Assembly (NCBI GenBank): GCA_035518875.1
Contig: DATIXD010000011.1
Span: 1 to 5,220, forward strand
DNA: 5,220 nt
Reading direction: 5' to 3'
DNA from: DATIXD01 sp035518875
Lineage (GTDB): Bacteria; Pseudomonadota; Gammaproteobacteria; Methylococcales; Methylococcaceae
Part shown: positions 1 to 4,445 of the stretch, in pieces
Layout of the letters: every line of letters starts with the position of its first letter
How positions within the stretch are numbered: the first letter of the stretch is position 1
The notes under the pieces: model-generated
Database searches by the model: none
Told to the model about the DNA's origin: nothing
The model's input: the letters and a program-made list of their open reading frames with translations, nothing else
Made by a program: the position numbers and the translations under genes

Positions 1-4
1 TGAC

Positions 5-652
5 ATGATCGCGATCGAGCAACCCACCGTCTATCTCGTCGACGACGACCCCGCCATACGGAAGGGGCTCTCTCGACTGCTGCGGACCGCCAACTGGCGT
101 GTGGACGCATTCGCCTCGTGCGAGGAGTTCATGCTCGGGCACGACCCGAATGCCCCCGGCTGTCTCTTGCTCGATGTGATGCTACCGGGATTGAATGGCC
201 TGGAACTGCAGCGCCGCCTCGCCGACGACGGGAATCCGTTGCCGATCATCTTCCTCACCGGCCAGGGTGACATCCCGATGAGCGTCCGCGCCATCAAGGC
301 CGGCGCGGCGGATTTCCTCACTAAGCCCGTGGGTGCCGACACATTGCTCCGCGCAGTGAGCGACGCGATCGAACGCGACCGCGAAACCCGGCGCTCGCGC
401 GCCAATGTGGCCACGATCGAGCAGCGCCTCGCTAGACTCACTCCTCGCGAGCGGGAAGTCCTGACGCATGTCGTGAGCGGAAAACCCAACAAGACGATCG
501 CCGCCGAGTTGGGGACGGTTGAGAAGACCGTCAAGGTTCACCGTGCACATGTAATGGCAAAGATGCGGGTGGGATCATTCGCGGAGCTGGTGAGACTTGC
601 AGCACAGGCTGGCATTGGATCACTCGGACCATCGGACAGCGTGGACGAATAG
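5..652 (+). CDS. FixJ/NarL-family two-component response regulator (receiver + LuxR-type HTH)
   Basis: This is a 215-residue DNA-binding response regulator, expected to be phosphorylated by a sensor kinase and to act as a transcription factor in the cytoplasm. The receiver domain spans about residues 7-122. It has an acidic pocket in VDDD (13-15), a phospho-acceptor Asp57 in LLLDVMLPG, the switch residue Thr85 in FLTG and the conserved Lys107 in TKPV. A linker of about 20 residues leads to a LuxR/FixJ-type helix-turn-helix (about 140-200), with LTPREREVL, a recognition-helix region reading EKTVKVHRAHVMAKM, and a final hydrophobic helix. Length and domain order are normal for FixJ/TodT-type regulators. 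A TGA at positions 1-3 could be the stop of an upstream gene, typically the partner histidine kinase, but this cannot be confirmed from four bases. The upstream ribosome binding site lies outside the window. It is the obvious candidate to bind the palindromes at 743-760 and 1604-1621; that link is inferred. Confidence 0.95.
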   Translation: MIAIEQPTVYLVDDDPAIRKGLSRLLRTANWRVDAFASCEEFMLGHDPNAPGCLLLDVMLPGLNGLELQRRLADDGNPLPIIFLTGQGDIPMSVRAIKAGAADFLTKPVGADTLLRAVSDAIERDRETRRSRANVATIEQRLARLTPREREVLTHVVSGKPNKTIAAELGTVEKTVKVHRAHVMAKMRVGSFAELVRLAAQAGIGSLGPSDSVDE

Positions 653-686
653 CCACGACGTTAACGGTTCCTGTAGGTCATCGGAG

Positions 687-733
687 AGCGTTTCGGGGAT
701 GGCCCATAACCTTCCGGGTACGATCCCGACGCT
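687..733. repeat. imperfect inverted repeat between the two regulator genes
   Basis: The left arm AGCGT-TT-CGGGGAT (687-700) can pair with ATCCCGACGCT (723-733), leaving a two-base TT bulge and one bulged G around a 22-base loop. No T-tract follows, so it is not a classical terminator. It could be an RNA hairpin after the first regulator gene, a protein-binding site, or chance. Confidence 0.3.
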
Positions 734-742
734 AAGAATCGG

Positions 743-760
743 ATTGGACCAAAGTCCAAT
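743..760. promoter_or_regulatory. 18-bp perfect palindrome, putative activator operator (copy 1)
   Basis: The sequence ATTGGACCAAAGTCCAAT consists of two perfect 7-base arms (ATTGGAC / GTCCAAT) around a CAAA spacer. An identical 18-base copy lies at 1604-1621, also intergenic and also upstream of a gene. The centre is about 43 bases upstream of the ATG at 795. A TTTAAT hexamer at 781-786 fits a -10 element, which would place the palindrome near -41, where class II activators bind. The symmetry fits a dimeric HTH regulator, and FixJ/NarL proteins bind inverted repeats. Which protein binds it is inferred. Confidence 0.7.
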
Positions 761-780
761 TCCCGACAGCGCGGCTTGGG

Positions 781-786
781 TTTAAT
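781..786 (+). promoter_or_regulatory. candidate -10 element for the stand-alone receiver gene (possibly leaderless)
   Basis: TTTAAT matches the sigma-70 -10 consensus at five of six positions. The hexamer 17 bases upstream (758-763, AATTCC) does not resemble TTGACA, so the promoter would need an activator, and the palindrome at 743-760 is suitably placed. Transcription would start near 793, two bases before the ATG at 795. No Shine-Dalgarno sequence is visible before that ATG, so a leaderless message is possible. This is a prediction from spacing only. Confidence 0.4.
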
Positions 787-794
787 GTCTACCG

Positions 795-1205
795 ATGAGA
801 CATACACCTGCGCTGATCGCGGTCGTTGACGACGAAGCCAGTGTGGCCAGGGCGTTGCGCCGGCTGATCCGTTCGTTGGGCTTTGATGCCGAGATATTCG
901 ACTCCGGTCCGATGTTTCTCGCGTGGGTGCGCGAACATCGGCCCGACTGCATCATATTGGACATCCACATGCCGCAGATGTCGGGGTTCGAGGTGAAGGA
1001 ACATCTCGAGGCCGACCACCGCGGCCTGCCCTTGATCTTCATCACCGCGTCGGACGACCCGGATGACGAACGGCGCGCCCGCCAGGCAAATGGCGCCTCG
1101 TTCCTACACAAGCCGTTCACCGCAGATCAACTGTGCACCGCCATACGGGCGGCGTTAGGCAAAGGGATATCCACGAATCGACGGGAATACCCAAACCGTC
1201 ACTAA
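795..1205 (+). CDS. stand-alone receiver-domain response regulator
   Basis: This 136-residue protein consists almost wholly of one receiver domain of the FixJ-like type. It has an acidic pair in VVDDEASV (Asp12, Asp13), a phospho-acceptor Asp56 in IILDIHMPQMSG, the switch Thr84 in FITAS, and Lys106 in HKPF. After the last receiver helix (about residue 120) only about 15 polar, Arg/Asn-rich residues remain, so there is no DNA-binding or enzymatic output domain. Such proteins act by protein-protein contact, as phosphate sinks, or as relays within a multi-step phosphorelay. It follows the full-length regulator after 142 bases on the same strand. It appears to have its own promoter carrying the 18-bp palindrome, so it may be a target of that regulator and feed back on the same kinase (inference). 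The ATG at 795 is chosen because the receiver's first beta strand begins about six residues later. No ribosome binding site is evident. Confidence 0.93.
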   Translation: MRHTPALIAVVDDEASVARALRRLIRSLGFDAEIFDSGPMFLAWVREHRPDCIILDIHMPQMSGFEVKEHLEADHRGLPLIFITASDDPDDERRARQANGASFLHKPFTADQLCTAIRAALGKGISTNRREYPNRH

Positions 1206-1246
1206 GTCCTCAACGGGAAATTCGTATGTAGTGTCTGCGATAAGCC

Positions 1247-1409
1247 CGTCGTTCCGGCAGGGAATGCCGGAACCCAGAGGCCCTGGAGGATCGGCCTGCA
1301 TCACATCCTTGTGCCCTGGATACCGGCACAAATCCGTGGGGAGCGGATTTGCATTTGCCCGAAGGGTGCCGGGCAGGATGGCCCGGCATGAATCCATACC
1401 GGTATGACG
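1247..1409. repeat. hairpin-rich intergenic element, REP/MITE-like
   Basis: This 163-base non-coding block has similar inverted ends: it begins CGTCGTTCCGGCAGGGA, and the complement of its right end reads CGTCATACCGGTATGGA, agreeing at 13 of 17 positions. It contains successive perfect stems: 1251-1259/1265-1273 (9 bp, loop GGGAA), 1309-1315/1325-1331 (7 bp), 1329-1336/1344-1351 (8 bp, sharing three bases with the previous stem) and 1367-1374/1381-1388 (8 bp, loop AGGATG). A 12-base self-complementary CATACCGGTATG lies at 1395-1406. The ends resemble the dispersed CGTCATTCCGGC-type palindromic repeats common in proteobacterial genomes. No transposase is present, so it would be non-autonomous, or a structured RNA or terminator region after the receiver gene. 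Only one copy is in the window, so the repeat status is inferred from its form. Confidence 0.55.
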
Positions 1410-1488
1410 AATATTACAAACGAATTTCATGTGGCCTACTTAAAGGGCGGAATAACCTTCTTGCCAGATTCCGGACCGACTGAGATTT

Positions 1489-1507
1489 GGATGCAGCGAA
1501 CGCATCC
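1489..1507. repeat. short perfect inverted repeat in the long intergenic stretch
   Basis: GGATGC (1489-1494) and GCATCC (1502-1507) form a six-base stem around a seven-base loop. It is about 200 bases upstream of the lipoprotein start, in the otherwise unremarkable sequence between the hairpin-rich element and the palindrome at 1604. A TTGACA hexamer begins four bases later (1511). It could be an operator or chance. Nothing else was supported in 1410-1603. Confidence 0.25.
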
Positions 1508-1603
1508 TCGTTGACACATTTCGGTCACATTCATAACGCATCATGTGTAGTGATGACCTGCAAGTAGCACTCAATTTTAGCCGGACAGCATTGAATGCCC
1601 GAC

Positions 1604-1621
1604 ATTGGACCAAAGTCCAAT
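1604..1621. promoter_or_regulatory. 18-bp perfect palindrome, putative activator operator (copy 2)
   Basis: ATTGGACCAAAGTCCAAT is repeated here base for base as at 743-760, while the surrounding sequence is unrelated. The centre lies about 91 bases before the lipoprotein ATG. A TATTTT hexamer at 1644-1649 is a modest -10 candidate, 22 bases past the end of the palindrome. The corresponding gap at copy 1 is 20 bases. This would give a 5' leader of roughly 45-50 bases for the lipoprotein message. Two exact palindromic copies in non-coding DNA, each before a gene and in similar promoter geometry, argue for a shared regulator. Confidence 0.7.
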
Positions 1622-1643
1622 AGCACCGAGAGTCAATCCTCTG

Positions 1644-1649
1644 TATTTT
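1644..1649 (+). promoter_or_regulatory. weak -10 candidate for the lipoprotein gene
   Basis: TATTTT matches the -10 consensus at four of six positions and lies downstream of the palindrome at nearly the same distance as the TTTAAT before the receiver gene. The hexamer 17 bases upstream (1621-1626, TAGCAC) is a poor -35 element, again suggesting dependence on an activator. The support is mostly the parallel with the first palindrome. Confidence 0.3.
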
Positions 1650-1703
1650 TCAGCCGTGTGCTCAGTTCGGGTTGCTTTGCCTGCAAGATTAAGGGGGGAA
1701 CAG

Positions 1704-2225
1704 ATGCAAGCACTTAGGATGCTGTTCGGGTTTTTGGCACTACTGCTCGGAGCTTGTGCGAGCATGGATGTGCAAACTGACTATGATCGGGCGGCGGATT
1801 TTTCTCGCTACACCACGTATGCGTGGGTAAAGGCTCCCCAGACCCATAATCCTTTGATGGCCGAGCGGATCATGGCCGCCGTAGATGGCCAACTTAGCGC
1901 CAAGGGTTGGCGGAAGGTTGCGGAGGGACAGGCTGATGTAGCGATCGATGCCCGGGTGACGGCTCATGAAAATGAGCGTGTGGACACCTATTACAGCGGC
2001 GGTCCCGGCTTTTACGGCCGTTGGGGCGGCATGGGCATGGCTTCATCCACCGTCACGACCTATACAGTCGGCACCCTGGTCGTGGATATGTTCGATGCCA
2101 AAACAAAGCAGGCGATCTGGCGAGGTACGGCGTCGGATACGGTTTCAGATAATCCGCAGAAGAACGCGCAGTTGATCCAGGAGGGGGTGCAGAAAATGTT
2201 CCAGACCTTTCCGCCTGTGCATTGA
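1704..2225 (+). CDS. DUF4136-family outer-membrane-type lipoprotein
   Basis: This 173-residue predicted lipoprotein has an N-terminal signal MQALR followed by a hydrophobic stretch. It ends in the lipobox L-G-A-C, with Cys18 as the lipidated residue, so the mature protein would be anchored in the envelope facing the periplasm. The mature part shows the DUF4136 pattern: YDRAADFSRYTTYAW (about 27-41), a KGWR segment (67-70), an ADVAIDARV strand (77-85), a Gly/Tyr-rich stretch (97-112), a GTLVVDMFDAKTKQAIWRG block (123-141) and a C-terminal KMFQTFPP. The function of the family is not established. The ATG at 1704 is chosen because it has a purine-rich ribosome binding site (AAGGGGGGAA, 1691-1700) and gives a proper signal peptide. 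A longer in-frame reading from a TTG at 1605 would start inside the palindrome and bury the signal, so it is rejected. Residue +2 after the Cys is Ala, not Asp, which fits sorting to the outer membrane. Confidence 0.9.
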   Translation: MQALRMLFGFLALLLGACASMDVQTDYDRAADFSRYTTYAWVKAPQTHNPLMAERIMAAVDGQLSAKGWRKVAEGQADVAIDARVTAHENERVDTYYSGGPGFYGRWGGMGMASSTVTTYTVGTLVVDMFDAKTKQAIWRGTASDTVSDNPQKNAQLIQEGVQKMFQTFPPVH

Positions 2226-2318
2226 GGGGAGCCGCATCCAATGGCCCTACGCGTTCTGATGGACCCATCCTGGATATGGTCGCGAATGAGGTAGCGCATT
2301 CACGTGAGCGAGAAGATT

Positions 2319-3761
2319 ATGAAAACCATAACCTTACGTCGCACCCTGGTCACCACTGCCGTAGTAGGCGTCATTTTGTGCGGCCACACTCGAGGCGAAC
2401 AGGCTAATTCACCCGCTTCCGCTATCGCGACCTTATCCCACCCGGCGGCGGGCCCCTCGTCGCTGCCGGATTTTGCGGCAATTGTAGATCAGAACGGCCC
2501 GGCAGTGGTCAACATCGGTATCAGTGGCAACATGAAGATCGCGGCGCCAGGCGTCTCCCGACTCGATCCCGACAGCCCGTTTTCCGATGTCTTCGGGCAT
2601 TTTCAAGCGCCGTCATCACAACTTGAAATACCCATGCGTGGGCTGTGCTCGGGTTTCATTGTCCGGCCGGATGGCGTAATTCTCACCAATGCACACATGG
2701 TAGACGGAGCCTCCGAGGTCACGGTGAAACTGACTGACAGGCGAGAGTTCAAGGCAAAGGTGATCGGAATCGACGCACCGACCGATACCGCGGTACTGAA
2801 GATCGACGCTCATGACCTGCCTACGGTGCGTATAGGGGATCCGTCGCAAACCCATGTCGGCGAATGGGTGCTCGCCATCGGATCTCCATTTGGATTCGCG
2901 AACAGCGTCACCGCCGGCATCATATCGGCAAAATCCAGATTCCTACCGGGCGAAGCTTATGTGCCGTTCATTCAAACCGACGTCGCCGTTAATCCCGGCA
3001 ACTCGGGCGGGCCGTTATTCAACACGAAAGGCGTGGTGATCGGAATTAACTCGCAGATTTTCAGCCAGACCGGCGGCTACCAGGGTTTATCGTTTGCCAT
3101 TCCCATCGATATCGCCCTCAGGGTGGAGCAACAGCTTCTTCGTGATGGCAGGGTCAGTCGTGGACGCCTGGGCGTGAGTACTCAGGACTTGAACCAGCCG
3201 CTGGCCGATTCGTTCGGGTTGGCAAAGCCGGCGGGCGCGCTGGTCGACTCGGTGCTCAGCGACGGCCCGGCGGACGAGGCGGGGTTGCAACCGGGCGACA
3301 TTATTCTCCAGCTGAATGACAAGGACATTCAGGCGTCCTACGAGTTGCCGCCCCAAGTGGCCGAGTTGACGCCGGGTTCGCAAGCCAGGCTGACGCTTTG
3401 GCGTGACGGGCGAAGCAAGGAGGTGACGTTTCGCGTCGGCGAAATGAATACTATGGCGAAAATCGGTGAAACCTCGGAAGCCACCGAGGACCGACTCGGG
3501 GTAGCGGTGCGCCCCCTGGCGCCCAATGAACTCCGACAGGCCGATGTCAAGGTCGGTCTCGTCGTGGAACAGTCCGTGGGTCCTGCGTTGCGCGCCGGGA
3601 TTCAGCCCGGAGATGCAGTGCTTGCTGTGAACGGCCATCCGGTGGCGGATGCCGAGCAGTTGCGAGAGTTCGTCGAAAAAGCCAATAGGCATATCGCGTT
3701 GCTGGTCCAGCGCGACCGTGTCAGAGTCTTCGTGCCGGTCGATCTGGACGAAGTGCCGTGA
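2319..3761 (+). CDS. DegP/DegQ/MucD-like periplasmic serine endoprotease with two PDZ domains
   Basis: This is a 480-residue HtrA-family protease that would degrade or chaperone misfolded envelope proteins. An N-terminal signal (MKTITLRR followed by a hydrophobic run) directs export. The trypsin-like domain spans about residues 50-270. Its catalytic triad is His126 in TNAHMVDGA, Asp156 in PTDTAVLKI and Ser229 in NPGNSGGPL, followed by GLSFAIP. PDZ1 covers about 282-372 (RGRLGVSTQDL; DEAGLQPGDIILQLN) and PDZ2 about 392-475 (RLGVAVRPL; RAGIQPGDAVLAVNG). The length matches DegP/MucD. The motif before the His strand reads GLCSGFI where the family normally has GLGSGFI, so Cys110 replaces a conserved Gly. 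An in-frame GTG at 2304 would add five residues (MSEKI) and has AGGT 11 bases upstream. The ATG at 2319 has GAGAAG just upstream and gives a more standard signal peptide, so it is preferred. The gene follows the lipoprotein after 93 bases with no clear terminator between, so co-transcription is possible. Confidence 0.95.
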   Translation: MKTITLRRTLVTTAVVGVILCGHTRGEQANSPASAIATLSHPAAGPSSLPDFAAIVDQNGPAVVNIGISGNMKIAAPGVSRLDPDSPFSDVFGHFQAPSSQLEIPMRGLCSGFIVRPDGVILTNAHMVDGASEVTVKLTDRREFKAKVIGIDAPTDTAVLKIDAHDLPTVRIGDPSQTHVGEWVLAIGSPFGFANSVTAGIISAKSRFLPGEAYVPFIQTDVAVNPGNSGGPLFNTKGVVIGINSQIFSQTGGYQGLSFAIPIDIALRVEQQLLRDGRVSRGRLGVSTQDLNQPLADSFGLAKPAGALVDSVLSDGPADEAGLQPGDIILQLNDKDIQASYELPPQVAELTPGSQARLTLWRDGRSKEVTFRVGEMNTMAKIGETSEATEDRLGVAVRPLAPNELRQADVKVGLVVEQSVGPALRAGIQPGDAVLAVNGHPVADAEQLREFVEKANRHIALLVQRDRVRVFVPVDLDEVP

Positions 3762-3771
3762 AGAACTCTGT

Positions 3772-3800
3772 CGAATCGGCCTGGAATTCGTGATTTTTTT
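3772..3800 (+). terminator. weak Rho-independent terminator candidate after the protease gene
   Basis: CGAAT (3772-3776) can pair with ATTCG (3786-3790) around a nine-base loop. A seven-base T run follows at 3794-3800. The stem is short and A/T-rich, so the hairpin would be weak. The T run 11 bases past the protease stop is the main reason to list it. Confidence 0.3.
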
Positions 3801-3885
3801 GCCCACTGAAGCCGGACCCAAAGGCGAAATGACATCGTGAACTTCAAACAACTCTGCTTCGAGGGCAATATCCGCAGATTAAAAA

Positions 3886-3903
3886 TTGGTCGAGTTAGAC
3901 CAA
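3886..3903. promoter_or_regulatory. perfect palindrome upstream of the small helical protein / ATPase pair
   Basis: TTGGTC (3886-3891) and GACCAA (3898-3903) are perfect six-base arms around GAGTTA. The centre is about 64 bases upstream of the ATG at 3959, a typical operator position. It resembles the TTGGAC/GTCCAA palindrome elsewhere in the window, but one base of each arm differs and the spacer is six bases, not four. It is therefore probably a site for another regulator, perhaps one controlling the metal-transport genes. No convincing -10/-35 pair was found beside it. Confidence 0.4.
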
Positions 3904-3958
3904 CGGCTAACGTGTTCGCGTTTCTACTTAACTTTACTTTGAGTGAGGAGTTTTCAAT

Positions 3959-4324
3959 ATGACCGCCCAATCCAAAACCAACACCGCAGCGCCCGGCCAG
4001 GCCGATCCTCTGAAATCCGTGGCGGATGCCATGAGGGACGCCGCGCATTCGGCAACGGAAGATGCAGCCAGAGCCAAGGAGAAACTCAGAGAAGCGGGCG
4101 CGGGTGTCAGCCACTCCGTTTCGCGTTTCGCCTACACAACTTCTTACATGATCTCCTATGGCGTTGTGTATGCAACCGTCTTCGTCGCCAAGTCGGTGCC
4201 GCAGGACAATCCGATCGTGGAAGGATTCATCGACGGCGCGCGCGCCGCGATTGATGCAGTCAACGAGGCGAAGGGCATCAGTGTCGAGCCGGTCGGCGCG
4301 GCTGCGCAGGCGAGCCCGGCTTAG
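3959..4324 (+). CDS. small alanine-rich helical protein with one hydrophobic segment, paired with the P-type ATPase
   Basis: This is a 121-residue protein of no firmly recognised family. Residues 1-16 are polar and disordered-looking. Residues 17-52 form an Ala/Lys/Glu-rich amphipathic helix (SVADAMRDAAHSATEDAARA and onward). Residues about 58-78 are hydrophobic and aromatic (a YTTSYMISYGVVYATVFVA stretch), a likely membrane or membrane-surface helix. A PQDNPIVEGFIDGARAAIDAV segment then leads to a low-complexity Ala-rich tail. There is no signal peptide and there are no cysteines. The start is supported by GAGGAG at 3945-3950, eight bases before the ATG. The next gene, a probable metal P-type ATPase, begins 121 bases downstream on the same strand. 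As I recall, small proteins of this kind occur beside such ATPases, which suggests an accessory or membrane-partner role; that is inference. A five-base stem-loop (4351-4355/4361-4365) lies between the two genes without a T-tract. Confidence 0.8.
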   Translation: MTAQSKTNTAAPGQADPLKSVADAMRDAAHSATEDAARAKEKLREAGAGVSHSVSRFAYTTSYMISYGVVYATVFVAKSVPQDNPIVEGFIDGARAAIDAVNEAKGISVEPVGAAAQASPA

Positions 4325-4445
4325 CGGGACCCGCAGCCAGAGCGGGGCATCGGTTGTGCGAACCGGATAACAACGACGCCCTACATCCTTAGTCAGTACG
4401 CTTGACGCCAACCAGGGGCGATGAGCTGATTTGGAGTCATTAGCC

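Noticed and set aside
1155..1430. Open frame of 91 codons on the minus strand across the hairpin-rich region
   Set aside because: It overlaps the end of the receiver gene and the inverted-repeat element, has no recognisable motif or ribosome binding site, and its composition follows the hairpins.
1511..1537. TTGACA with CATAAC as a sigma-70 promoter
   Set aside because: The -35 is perfect but the spacer is 15 bases and the -10 matches only four of six. It would also give a leader of about 160 bases carrying the palindrome, which fits less well than a promoter downstream of it.
1605..1703. N-terminal extension of the lipoprotein from a TTG codon
   Set aside because: The start would lie inside the palindrome and place 33 residues ahead of a clear lipoprotein signal peptide. 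The ATG at 1704 has a ribosome binding site.
2258..2270. GATGGACCCATCC before the protease as a third copy of the operator
   Set aside because: Only one half-site (TGGACC) matches. The other arm and the spacing do not fit, so it may be chance.
3087..3851. Minus-strand open frame of 254 codons opposite the protease
   Set aside because: The plus-strand frame encodes clear PDZ domains here. The antisense translation is His/Arg/Gln-rich without motifs.
4324..4365. Small hairpins GCGG-GAC-CCGC and CGGTT-GTGCG-AACCG as a terminator between the small protein and the ATPase
   Set aside because: The stems are short and no T-tract follows. They would not be expected to stop transcription.
4402..4430. 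TTGACG / GCTGAT as a promoter for the ATPase
   Set aside because: The -10 matches only three of six positions. Co-transcription from upstream of 3959 is at least as likely.
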